Shown in pieces: positions 1 through 7,678 of a stretch of DNA of 64,000 nt. Both the position numbers and the translations under genes were made by a program. Source of the DNA: Rhodoplanes tepidamans (GTDB lineage Bacteria; Pseudomonadota; Alphaproteobacteria; Rhizobiales; Xanthobacteraceae); the NCBI RefSeq assembly GCF_030813915.1, contig NZ_JAUSUJ010000001.1, positions 1-64,000 on the forward strand. The letters run 5' to 3'. Under the pieces are notes generated by a model. It did not search any database, was not told where the DNA came from, and saw nothing but the letters and a program-made list of their open reading frames with translations. The first letter of the stretch is position 1, and each line of letters starts with the position of its first letter.

Positions 1-125
1 GGCGCCCCCGCCCCCAGGGGGGGCTGCGCGGGGCCGGCCCCGCGGGGGCCCCGGGGGGGGCGCGGGCCGCGCGGGTCCCCCCCGCCCCCCCCCCCCGCGG
101 GCGGCGCCCCCCCCCCCCCCCGGCC
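1..125. other. G/C homopolymer run at contig edge
   Basis: This stretch is almost entirely G and C in long homopolymer runs, with only a few T residues and one or two A. It has no plausible coding frame and is unlike the adjoining gene, which is GC-rich but normally mixed. The likeliest explanation is low-quality assembly at a contig end; a genuine extreme low-complexity tract is less likely. Any promoter of the following alanine dehydrogenase gene would lie here and cannot be read reliably. Confidence 0.7.
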
Positions 126-161
126 GTGATGGGGGTGCGCCTCCGCCACCGGGAGCATGTC

Positions 162-1289
162 ATGCGGGTCGGCGTTCCGAAGGAGGTCAAGGACCACGAG
201 GACCGGGTCGGCCTGATCCCGGAATCGGTGCGCGAGCTGGTCGCGCGCGGCCACACGGTGCTGGTCGAGCGCGGGGCGGGGGCCGGGGCCGGCCATTCGG
301 ACGCGGCCTACGCGGCGGCCGGCGCGACCCCGGCGGACGACGCCGCGGCGGTGTTCGCCGGCGCCGAGCTGATCGTCAAGATCAAGGAGCCGCTTGCGCC
401 GGAGCGCGCCCGGCTGCGCCGCGGCCAGACGCTGTTCACCTATCTGCATCTCGCGCCCGATCCCGAGCAGGCACGGGCGCTGCTCGCCTCCGGCGTCACG
501 GCGATCGCCTACGAGACGGTGACCGCACCGGACGGCACGCTGCCGCTGCTGGTGCCGATGTCGGAGGTCGCCGGGCGGCTCGCGCCACAGGCCGGCGCCG
601 CCTGCCTGGAGCGCCCGCATGGCGGCCGCGGCGTGCTGCTCGCCGGGGTGGCCGGCGTGCCGCCGGCCGAGGTGGTCGTGCTCGGCGGCGGCGTGGTCGG
701 GCAGAACGCCGCCCTGATCGCCGCCGGCATGGGCGCCGACGTCACCGTGGTGGACCGCGATCCGGCGGTGCTGCGTCGTGTCGCCGACCGCTTCGGCGCG
801 CGGGTGCGCACCGTGTTCTCGACCCGCGGCACGATCGACACGCTGTGCCGCCGCGCCGACCTGGTGATCGGCGCCGTGCTGGTGCCGGGCGCCACCGCGC
901 CGAAGCTCGTCACCGCCGAGACGGTGCGGGCCATGAAGCCGGGCGCCGTGATCGTCGACGTCGCCATCGACCAGGGCGGCTGCTGCGAGACCTCGCGGCC
1001 GACCACGCATTCGCAGCCGACCTACGTGGTCGACGGCGTCGTGCACTACTGCGTCACCAACATGCCCGGTGCGGTCGCCCGCACGTCGACCTTCGCCATC
1101 AACAACGTCACGCTGCCTTTCGTGCTGGCGCTCGCCGATCAGGGGACGGCCGGCGCGCTCGCCGCGGACGTGCATCTCGCCACCGGTCTCAACGTGCACG
1201 ACGGGCGGATCACCCATCCGGCGGTGGCACGCGCGCTCGGCCTGCCGTTCACGCCTCCCGCCGAGGCGCTGGCGATGATGCGATCGTGA
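162..1289 (+). CDS. ald: alanine dehydrogenase
   Basis: Catalyses NAD-dependent reversible oxidative deamination of L-alanine to pyruvate and ammonia in the cytoplasm. The 375-residue product matches the family's usual length. Residues at the family positions are all present: R15, K75 (in KIKEP), H96 (in YLHL), D270 (in IDQGG) and N300. The NAD-binding glycine motif GGGVVG lies at residues 175-180. I chose the ATG at 162 because it gives the canonical N-terminus MRVGVPKEVK; an in-frame ATG at 126 would add twelve residues unlike the family. The gene stands alone, with a DUF1194 gene 58 bases downstream. Family assignment is secure; the upstream sequence is not. Confidence 0.95.
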   Translation: MRVGVPKEVKDHEDRVGLIPESVRELVARGHTVLVERGAGAGAGHSDAAYAAAGATPADDAAAVFAGAELIVKIKEPLAPERARLRRGQTLFTYLHLAPDPEQARALLASGVTAIAYETVTAPDGTLPLLVPMSEVAGRLAPQAGAACLERPHGGRGVLLAGVAGVPPAEVVVLGGGVVGQNAALIAAGMGADVTVVDRDPAVLRRVADRFGARVRTVFSTRGTIDTLCRRADLVIGAVLVPGATAPKLVTAETVRAMKPGAVIVDVAIDQGGCCETSRPTTHSQPTYVVDGVVHYCVTNMPGAVARTSTFAINNVTLPFVLALADQGTAGALAADVHLATGLNVHDGRITHPAVARALGLPFTPPAEALAMMRS

Positions 1290-1347
1290 ACGGCGACGCC
1301 CCGGCGTCTGTGAGAGCATTGCGATTCTCACGACGGCGGAGACGGGC

Positions 1348-2223
1348 ATGCGGACGGGATTTCGGCTGGCGGTCGCGGTGGGGGTGCTGGCGGGGCTGAC
1401 GGGCGGCGCGATCGCGGCCGCGCGGCTCGGCGCCGCGCCGGCCCTGCGCTTCGCCGACATGCCGCGGTCGCAGGCCGGCTCGACCGTCGACGTCGAGCTC
1501 GTCCTCGCCGTCGACATCTCCTACTCGATGGATCCCGAGGAGCAGGCGCTCCAGCGCGAGGGCTACGTCGCGGCGCTGACCTCGCCGGAGTTCCTGGCCG
1601 CCCTCAAGCAGGGCATGCACGGCCGGATCGCGGTCACCTATGTCGAATGGGCCGGTGCCGTCGACCAGCGCGTGCTGGTGCCGTGGCGGGTGATCGACGG
1701 CCCCGGCAGCGCCGAGGCCTTCGCGGCCTCGATCGCCGAAGCGCCGTACCGGCGCGCCTATCGCACCTCGATCTCCGGCGCCCTGCAGTTCTCGGCGGAT
1801 CTGTTCAAGGACAGCGGAGAGCGCGGCATCCGCCGCGTCATCGACGTCTCGGGCGACGGCGCCAACAACCAGGGCGCCCAGGTCGATCACGTCCGCGACG
1901 AGGTGGTCGCCAAGGGCATCACCATCAACGGACTGCCGCTGGTGCTCAAGCGCCCGAACGCCGCGACCATGGACCTCGAGGCCCTCGACGTCTATTACGA
2001 GGACTGCGTGATCGGCGGCCCGTCCGCGTTCGTGGTGCCGATCCGCGATCGCAGCCAGTTCAAGGACGCGACCCGCACCAAGCTGGTGCTGGAGATCGCC
2101 GGCCGCACGCCGGAGGCGCGCGTGATCCCGGCCGCCGATGCCGAGCCCAAGGCCGCGCCACGCGTCTCCTGCCTGATCGGCGAGCGCATGTGGCAGCAGC
2201 GCTGGGGACGGGATTTCAATTGA
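1348..2223 (+). CDS. DUF1194 (von Willebrand A-like) secreted protein
   Basis: A 291-residue protein with a hydrophobic N-terminal segment (about residues 7-30) that looks like a signal peptide or membrane anchor, followed by a von Willebrand factor A-like fold. The metal-ion-dependent adhesion motif DxSxS is visible in AVDISYSM near residue 56, and a GDGANN segment near residue 170 fits the rest of the fold. DUF1194 proteins are common in alphaproteobacteria and have no established function; a role in the periplasm or at the cell surface is inferred from the leader. A GGAG lies just upstream of the ATG. The gene is followed by a perfect hairpin and a convergent methyltransferase gene. Confidence 0.8.
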   Translation: MRTGFRLAVAVGVLAGLTGGAIAAARLGAAPALRFADMPRSQAGSTVDVELVLAVDISYSMDPEEQALQREGYVAALTSPEFLAALKQGMHGRIAVTYVEWAGAVDQRVLVPWRVIDGPGSAEAFAASIAEAPYRRAYRTSISGALQFSADLFKDSGERGIRRVIDVSGDGANNQGAQVDHVRDEVVAKGITINGLPLVLKRPNAATMDLEALDVYYEDCVIGGPSAFVVPIRDRSQFKDATRTKLVLEIAGRTPEARVIPAADAEPKAAPRVSCLIGERMWQQRWGRDFN

Positions 2224-2253
2224 ACGTCTGATCACATCGGAGGGCTGGTTTCG

Positions 2254-2278
2254 ACCCTCTCCCCTCGCGGGAGAGGGT
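2254..2278. repeat. palindromic CCCTCTCCC element, probable terminator
   Basis: A perfect 10-bp stem (accctctccc / gggagagggt) around a 5-base loop lies between two convergent genes, followed by a short T run on the plus strand. It could end transcription of the DUF1194 gene. The stem sequence recurs at 9522-9568 and 54475-54496, so it may also be a member of a dispersed palindromic repeat family. Confidence 0.6.
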
Positions 2279-2303
2279 TTCAAGGTGGTGCCGAGCGGAC
2301 ACC

Positions 2304-3542
2304 TCACCGCACGAACTTCGCGACGATCTCGACGTGATAAGAATAGCGGAACTGGTCGACCGGCGTGACGTCGGTCAGCCGGTAGCCGCCGGCGATCAGC
2401 AGGGCGGCGTCGCGGGCGAAGGTGGCGCTGTTGCACGACACCGCGACGACGAGTGGCACGCGGCTCGCGGCGAGCGCCCGGGCCTGCGCCTCGGCGCCCT
2501 GGCGCGGCGGATCGAGCACGACGGCGTCGACCTTGGCGAGCTCCTGCGCCACCAGCGGCCGGCGGAACAGGTCGCGCGCCTCGGCCGTCACCGGCTTGAG
2601 CCCCGGCGTGGTCCTGGCCGCCTGCGCGAGCGCCGCCACGGCGGCGGCGTCGATCTCGACGGCGCGGACGCGCGCCCGCTCGGCGAGCCGCAGCGCAAAC
2701 GGGCCGAGGCCGGCGAACAGGTCGACGACGCTCTTCGCCTCGCCGACATGGGCGTCGACCAGCCGCGCGAGCTGCGCCTCGCCCGCCGCGGTCGCCTGCA
2801 GGAAGGGGCCGGGCGGCAGCGCCACCACGGCGCGGCCGATTCCGACGGTCGGTGCGACGCGCTGGGCGACCAGCTCGCCGTGGCGGGTGAGGCGGGCGAG
2901 CCGGTGATGGTCCGACACGGCGGCGAGCGCCCGGGCGCGATCGGCGTTCAGCGGGCCGGAGCCGCGCACGTCCACGTCGAGGCCGGCGTCGGTCGCCGTC
3001 ACCTGGATGTCGAGGGGCTTCTTCAGCGGCTGCAGGGTCTCGGCGATCGCCCAGGCGGCCTCGATGGCGCCCGCGAGCCCGGGCGCCGTCACCGGGCAGC
3101 GGTCGATCGGCACGATCTCGTGGGCGCGCTGCGCCGCAAAGCCGACCTGCAGGATGTCGCGGGTGCCGCGCCGGGCGTGCAGGGTGATGCGGCGGCGACC
3201 CTCGCCGTGGGCGTCGACGAGATCGCCCACCGGCGTCTCGATCCCGGCGCTGCGCAGCGCCTCGACCAGGAGCCCGCGCTTCCAGGACAGGTAGGGGGCG
3301 GCGGCCAGATGCTGGGTGGCGCAGCCGCCGCACACGCCGAAATGCGGGCAGATCGGCGCGATGCGGTCCGGGCTCGGCACCTCGACCCGCACCAGCCGCC
3401 GCCGGTCCGGATGGCCCGCCACCGCTTCCACCTCGACCGTCTCGCCGGGCAGCGCATAGGGCACGTAGATCGGAAACGCGGGCCCGTCGACCACGCCGTC
3501 GCCGCGGCGGCCGAGAGTCGCGATGGTCAGGCGTTCGGTCAT
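2304..3542 (-). CDS. class I SAM-dependent RNA (uracil-5-)methyltransferase, RlmD/TrmA family
   Basis: Predicted to methylate C5 of a uridine in rRNA or tRNA using S-adenosylmethionine. The 412-residue protein has four cysteines for a 4Fe-4S cluster: C65, C71 and C74 in [10 protein letters not shown], and C149. The SAM-binding motif VDLFAGLG lies at 273-280, DPPRQG at 344-349, the catalytic nucleophile C370 is in VAVSCNS, and the conserved glutamate is in YHVEIVAKF at the C-terminus. The start is an ATG with GGGAG six bases upstream. The gene begins 13 bases after tlyA ends, so the two RNA modification genes are probably co-transcribed. Which uridine is modified cannot be told from sequence. 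Confidence 0.9.
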   Translation of the reverse strand: MTERLTIATLGRRGDGVVDGPAFPIYVPYALPGETVEVEAVAGHPDRRRLVRVEVPSPDRIAPICPHFGVCGGCATQHLAAAPYLSWKRGLLVEALRSAGIETPVGDLVDAHGEGRRRITLHARRGTRDILQVGFAAQRAHEIVPIDRCPVTAPGLAGAIEAAWAIAETLQPLKKPLDIQVTATDAGLDVDVRGSGPLNADRARALAAVSDHHRLARLTRHGELVAQRVAPTVGIGRAVVALPPGPFLQATAAGEAQLARLVDAHVGEAKSVVDLFAGLGPFALRLAERARVRAVEIDAAAVAALAQAARTTPGLKPVTAEARDLFRRPLVAQELAKVDAVVLDPPRQGAEAQARALAASRVPLVVAVSCNSATFARDAALLIAGGYRLTDVTPVDQFRYSYHVEIVAKFVR

Positions 3543-3555
3543 CTCGGACTCCCGC

Positions 3556-4305
3556 TCAGGTGCCGCGCCGCGCCACCAGCAGGAACTCGCGATTGCCGTC
3601 GCCGCCCGTGATGGGGGAGGGGAGCACGGTGCGCACCTCGCAGCGGAGCGACCGCACCAGCGCGGCGGTGCCGTCGCACACCGCCGCGTGCACGGCGGGA
3701 TCGCGCACGAGGCCCTTCTTCACGTGCTCTCGCCCCGCCTCGAACTGCGGCTTGATCAGCGCGACGAGGTCGCAGTCGGGCGCCGCGAGCGCCAGGGCCG
3801 CCGGCAGCACCAGGGCGAGCGGGATGAAGCTGACGTCGACCACCACCAGGCTCGGCGCCGCGTCGAACACGGCGGCCGTGAGCGAGCGGATGTCGGTCGC
3901 CTCCAGCGAGACGACGCGCGGATGGGCGCGCAGCCGCGCGTGGAGCTGGTCGCGGCCGACGTCGACCGCGTAGACCTTGCGGGCGCCGCGGGTCAGCAGG
4001 AGCTCGGTGAAGCCGCCCGTCGAGGCGCCGACGTCGAGGCAGACGCGGTCGGCCGGATTCACCGGGCCGGCGTCGAGCGCCGCCGCGAGCTTGAGGGCGC
4101 CACGCGACACGTAGGGATGGGCCGGCAGCGCCTCGATCACGGCATCCGGCGCGATGGTGTCGGAGGGCTTGCCGACCGGCACGCCGTCGGCCTTGACCAG
4201 GCCGGCCGCGATCGCGGCCTGCGCCTTGGCGCGGCTTTCGAACAGGCCGCGGTCGACCAGCAGCCGATCGGCGCGCAGGCGAGCTTCGGCGCGCAGGCGA
4301 GACAT
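3556..4305 (-). CDS. tlyA: TlyA family 2'-O-ribose rRNA methyltransferase
   Basis: A 249-residue protein with an N-terminal S4 RNA-binding domain (about 10-70; [19 protein letters not shown]) and an FtsJ-like methyltransferase domain (about 80-245) containing the SAM motif [10 protein letters not shown]. TlyA proteins methylate cytidine 2'-hydroxyls of 16S and/or 23S rRNA; the name haemolysin A is historical. Lysine and aspartate residues expected of the K-D-K-E site are visible in [14 protein letters not shown] and ALIKPQFE. The gene lies directly upstream of the RNA methyltransferase gene on the same strand and downstream of dxs, from which a terminator separates it. Confidence 0.93.
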   Translation of the reverse strand: MSRLRAEARLRADRLLVDRGLFESRAKAQAAIAAGLVKADGVPVGKPSDTIAPDAVIEALPAHPYVSRGALKLAAALDAGPVNPADRVCLDVGASTGGFTELLLTRGARKVYAVDVGRDQLHARLRAHPRVVSLEATDIRSLTAAVFDAAPSLVVVDVSFIPLALVLPAALALAAPDCDLVALIKPQFEAGREHVKKGLVRDPAVHAAVCDGTAALVRSLRCEVRTVLPSPITGGDGNREFLLVARRGT

Positions 4306-4472
4306 GGCGACACCCCCGTGTTGCCCCTTCCATGGTGCCGCCGCCCCCGGCCGCCGCGACTCCCTCCGGCTCCGCGGTCGCGGGCCGGAGCACGGCGTCG
4401 CACATGGCCATCCCAGGGTGACGGATATAGGGCGGGCCGCATGCCGGCCGCAAACGAAAAGGCCAAAACGAA

Positions 4473-4496
4473 AACGGCCGGGTCGCCCCGGCCGTT
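4473..4496 (-). terminator. Rho-independent terminator of dxs
   Basis: A perfect 10-bp stem (aacggccggg / cccggccgtt) with a 4-base loop lies 27 bases beyond the dxs stop codon. On the minus strand it is followed by T-rich sequence (complement of aaaacgaaaa), the classic intrinsic terminator layout. It separates dxs from tlyA. Confidence 0.85.
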
Positions 4497-4522
4497 CGCA
4501 GATCGCGTGAGGGTGCGGCGGC

Positions 4523-6454
4523 TCAGGCCAGCCGCGCCGTCTCCTTGGCGGCGTCCTTGCCGAGCGCCTCGAACACCCGGGTGACGATGCCTTTGCGGTC
4601 GAGGCCGGCGCGGCCGTACATGGCCGGCTGGGTGTCGTGGTCGATATAGGCGTCGGGCAGCACCATCGAGCGCACCTTGACCCCGCGGTCGAGCAGGCCG
4701 GCCTCGGAGAGCGCGTGCAGGCAGAAGCTGCCGAAGCCGCCGATCGAGCCCTCCTCGATGGTGATCAGCACCTCGTGCTCGCGGGCGAGGCGGCCGAGGA
4801 GATCGACGTCGAGCGGCTTGGCGAAGCGCGCGTCGGCGACCGTCGTCGACAGCCCGAGCGCGGCGAGCTCGTCGGCCGCCTGCAGGCATTCGGACAGCCG
4901 GGTGCCGTAAGAGAACAGCGCCACCTTGTGGCCCTCGCGGAGGACGCGGCCCTTGCCGATCTCCAGGGGCGTGCCCTCGAGCGGCATCGGCACGTTCATG
5001 CCCTCGCCGCGCGGATAGCGCAGTGCGGTCGGGTGCTCGTCGCAGGCGGCCTGGGTCGCCACCATGTGGACGAGCTCGGCCTCGTCGGCCGCCGCCATCA
5101 GCACCATGTTGGGGATGCAGCCGAGATAGGCGATGTCGAACGACCCAGCGTGGGTCGGGCCGTCGGCGCCGACCAGCCCGGCGCGGTCCATGGCGAAGCG
5201 GACCGGCAGGTTCTGCAGCGCGACGTCGTGCACGACCTGGTCGTAGGCGCGCTGCAGGAAGGTGGAGTAGATGGCGACGAACGGCTTGTAGCCCTCGGTC
5301 GCGAGGCCGGCCGCGAAGGTGACGGCGTGCTGCTCGGCGATGCCGACGTCGAAGCAGCGCTCGGGGAACAGCTTGCCGAACAGGTCGAGGCCGGTGCCGG
5401 ACGGCATCGCGGCCGTGATGGCGACGACCTTCGAGTCCTTCTTGGCCTCCTGCACCAGCGCCTCGGCGAACACCTTGGTGTAAGACGGGGCCTTGGCGTT
5501 GGACTTCACCTGGGCGCCGGTCGCGACGTCGAACTTGACGACGCCGTGATACTTGTCGGCCGAGGTCTCGGCCGGCGGGTAGCCCTTGCCCTTCTGGGTC
5601 ACGCAGTGGACCAGGATCGGGCCCTTGCGCTTGGCCTCGCGGACGTTCTTGAGCACCGGCAGCAGGTGGTCGAGATTGTGGCCGTCGATCGGGCCGACAT
5701 AGTAGAAGCCGAGCTCCTCGAACAGCGTGCCGCCGTGCGTGATCATGTTGCGGGCGAACTCTTCCGCCCGCACCGCCTGCTCGTGCAGGCGCCGCGGCAG
5801 GTGCTGGGCGAACTGCTTGCCGATCTCGCGCAGCGACAGGTAGGGCTTGCCCGACATCAGCCGCGCCAGATAGGCGGACAGGGCCCCGACCGGCGGCGCG
5901 ATCGACATGTCGTTGTCGTTCAGCACCACGATCAGGTTGGAGTCCATGCCGCCGGCGTTGTTCAGCGCCTCGTAGGCCATGCCGGCCGACATCGAACCGT
6001 CGCCGATCACCGCGACCACGTGGTTGCGCTTCGTCCCGTCGAGGTCGCGGGCGACCGCCATCCCGAGCCCGGCTGAGATCGAGGTCGAAGAGTGGGCGGC
6101 ACCGAACGGATCGTACGGGCTTTCCGACCGCTTGGTGAAGCCGGAGAGGCCGCCGCCCTGGCGCAGCGTGCGGATGCGGTCGCGCCGTCCGGTGAGAATC
6201 TTGTGCGGATAGGCCTGGTGGCCGACGTCCCAGATCAGCCGGTCGTCCGGCGTGTTGAACACATAGTGCAGGGCCACGGTGAGCTCGACGACGCCGAGGC
6301 TCGAGCCGAGATGGCCACCGGTCTGCGACACCGCCGAGATGGTCTCCTCGCGAAGCTCGTCTGCGAGCTGACGCAGCTCGGTGGTCTCCAGGCGGCGCAG
6401 ATCCTCGGGAAGGACGACGCGGTCGAGCAACGGAGTATTCGACGGCTGGGGCAA
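4523..6454 (-). CDS. dxs: 1-deoxy-D-xylulose-5-phosphate synthase
   Basis: First enzyme of the MEP isoprenoid pathway: thiamine-diphosphate-dependent condensation of pyruvate and glyceraldehyde 3-phosphate. The 643-residue length is typical. Visible marks are H48 in GGHLGSS, the TPP/Mg motif GDGSMSAG at 151-158 with the downstream NN, and the transketolase-type glutamate in GIAEQHAV. The start codon is TTG, supported by a strong GGGAGG seven bases upstream; no ATG in the region gives a better N-terminus. In many relatives dxs sits near xseB and ispA; here xseB is about 11 kb away. The gene is divergent from ku across a relatively AT-rich 202-base promoter region. Confidence 0.97.
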   Translation of the reverse strand: MPQPSNTPLLDRVVLPEDLRRLETTELRQLADELREETISAVSQTGGHLGSSLGVVELTVALHYVFNTPDDRLIWDVGHQAYPHKILTGRRDRIRTLRQGGGLSGFTKRSESPYDPFGAAHSSTSISAGLGMAVARDLDGTKRNHVVAVIGDGSMSAGMAYEALNNAGGMDSNLIVVLNDNDMSIAPPVGALSAYLARLMSGKPYLSLREIGKQFAQHLPRRLHEQAVRAEEFARNMITHGGTLFEELGFYYVGPIDGHNLDHLLPVLKNVREAKRKGPILVHCVTQKGKGYPPAETSADKYHGVVKFDVATGAQVKSNAKAPSYTKVFAEALVQEAKKDSKVVAITAAMPSGTGLDLFGKLFPERCFDVGIAEQHAVTFAAGLATEGYKPFVAIYSTFLQRAYDQVVHDVALQNLPVRFAMDRAGLVGADGPTHAGSFDIAYLGCIPNMVLMAAADEAELVHMVATQAACDEHPTALRYPRGEGMNVPMPLEGTPLEIGKGRVLREGHKVALFSYGTRLSECLQAADELAALGLSTTVADARFAKPLDVDLLGRLAREHEVLITIEEGSIGGFGSFCLHALSEAGLLDRGVKVRSMVLPDAYIDHDTQPAMYGRAGLDRKGIVTRVFEALGKDAAKETARLA

Positions 6455-6461
6455 GACACTA

Positions 6462-6467
6462 CCTCCC
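6462..6467 (-). promoter_or_regulatory. ribosome binding site deciding the TTG start of dxs
   Basis: GGGAGG on the minus strand with a 7-base spacer to the TTG at 6454. This near-ideal Shine-Dalgarno is the main reason for accepting the non-ATG start. Confidence 0.8.
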
Positions 6468-6656
6468 TCGAGGGGTCAACAACGATTTCCTATCAAGGGC
6501 TTACACCAGATAGGCTGTTCCGACAAACATCCGGCGGGACGGACCGCGCGCCCGCGCGCGCCGCGTCCCCGCTGGAACCGTTCGACTTTATTCAGCGTTC
6601 TAACTCAACAACTTGTCAACTCGACTTGATTTCCGCACATACCCGCTGGGAGACCC

Positions 6657-7625
6657 ATGGCGGCTCGCGCAAACTGGAAAGGCTACCTCAAGCTGTCGCT
6701 CGTGTCATGTGCGGTCGCCCTCCATCCGGCGGTGTCGACGGCCCAGCGCGTGCGCTTCAATATCCTTAGTAAGGCCACGGGCCATCGGGTTCGCAACGAG
6801 GTTGTCGATTCCGAGACCGGCGACCCGGTTCCGGAGGAGGAGCGGGTCAAGGGGTACCGGCTGGACGACGGATCCTATGTCGCGCTCGGCGACGAGGACT
6901 TCGACCAGGTCGCGCTCGAGAGCACGCACACGCTCGACATCGAAACCTTCGTGCCCGCCGCCGAGATCGACCCGATCTATTTCGACACTCCTTACTTCCT
7001 GGTTCCCGACGACGACATCGCCCAGGAGGCCTACGCGGTCATCCGCGACGCCATGGCGGCCGAGCAGGTCGTGGGGCTCGCGCGGGTGGTCCTCTATCGG
7101 CGCGAGCGCATCGTCCTCGTCGCGCCGCGCGGCCGGGGGCTGATGGTGCGGGCGCTGCATTACAAGACCGAGGTGCGCGACGAATGCGCCGCATTCGAGG
7201 CGATCGACACCATGAAGGTGGCGCCCGACATGCTCGACCTCGCGGTCCACATCGTCCGCAGCAAGGCCGGGCATTTCGAGACGTCGACCTTCGAGGACCG
7301 CTACGACGCGGCCCTGATGGCGCTGATCCGGGCCAAGCAGGAGGGTCGGCCGCCGCCGCCGGCGCCGGAGCCGGGCCCGGGCAACGTCATCAGCCTGATG
7401 GAGGCGCTGCGCCGGAGCGTGAAGGCGGGGGCAGGAGCACCGGCCCCGGCGGCCCGGGCCGAAGCGGCGGGCAAGGCGAAGAGGACGAAGCGGGCGCGGT
7501 CGCCGGCCGAACGCAGCGTGGAGGGCGGCGCCGATCGAACCTCGACCGCCAAGCCGACGTCGACCAAGGCGTCCGGAAAGACGGCGCGCTCCAGCCCGCG
7601 CAAGCGGCTGAAGAAGGCCGGGTAG
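6657..7625 (+). CDS. ku: DNA end-binding protein Ku
   Basis: Bacterial Ku binds double-strand DNA ends as a homodimer and recruits LigD for non-homologous end joining. The 322-residue protein opens with the family's typical ANWKGYLKLSLVSCAVALHPA and keeps the beta-barrel core to about residue 255. It then carries a lysine- and proline-rich tail with many KAK/KRTK/RKRLKK clusters, as in the extended C-termini that modulate DNA binding in some bacterial Ku proteins. GGGAG precedes the ATG by six bases. ligD follows 53 bases downstream on the same strand, so the NHEJ pair is probably one transcript. Confidence 0.96.
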   Translation: MAARANWKGYLKLSLVSCAVALHPAVSTAQRVRFNILSKATGHRVRNEVVDSETGDPVPEEERVKGYRLDDGSYVALGDEDFDQVALESTHTLDIETFVPAAEIDPIYFDTPYFLVPDDDIAQEAYAVIRDAMAAEQVVGLARVVLYRRERIVLVAPRGRGLMVRALHYKTEVRDECAAFEAIDTMKVAPDMLDLAVHIVRSKAGHFETSTFEDRYDAALMALIRAKQEGRPPPPAPEPGPGNVISLMEALRRSVKAGAGAPAPAARAEAAGKAKRTKRARSPAERSVEGGADRTSTAKPTSTKASGKTARSSPRKRLKKAG

Positions 7626-7678
7626 GGCGGTGCGCGCGATGTGTACGGCGGATGTGTGTGGCCCAGGCTGATCCCCTC

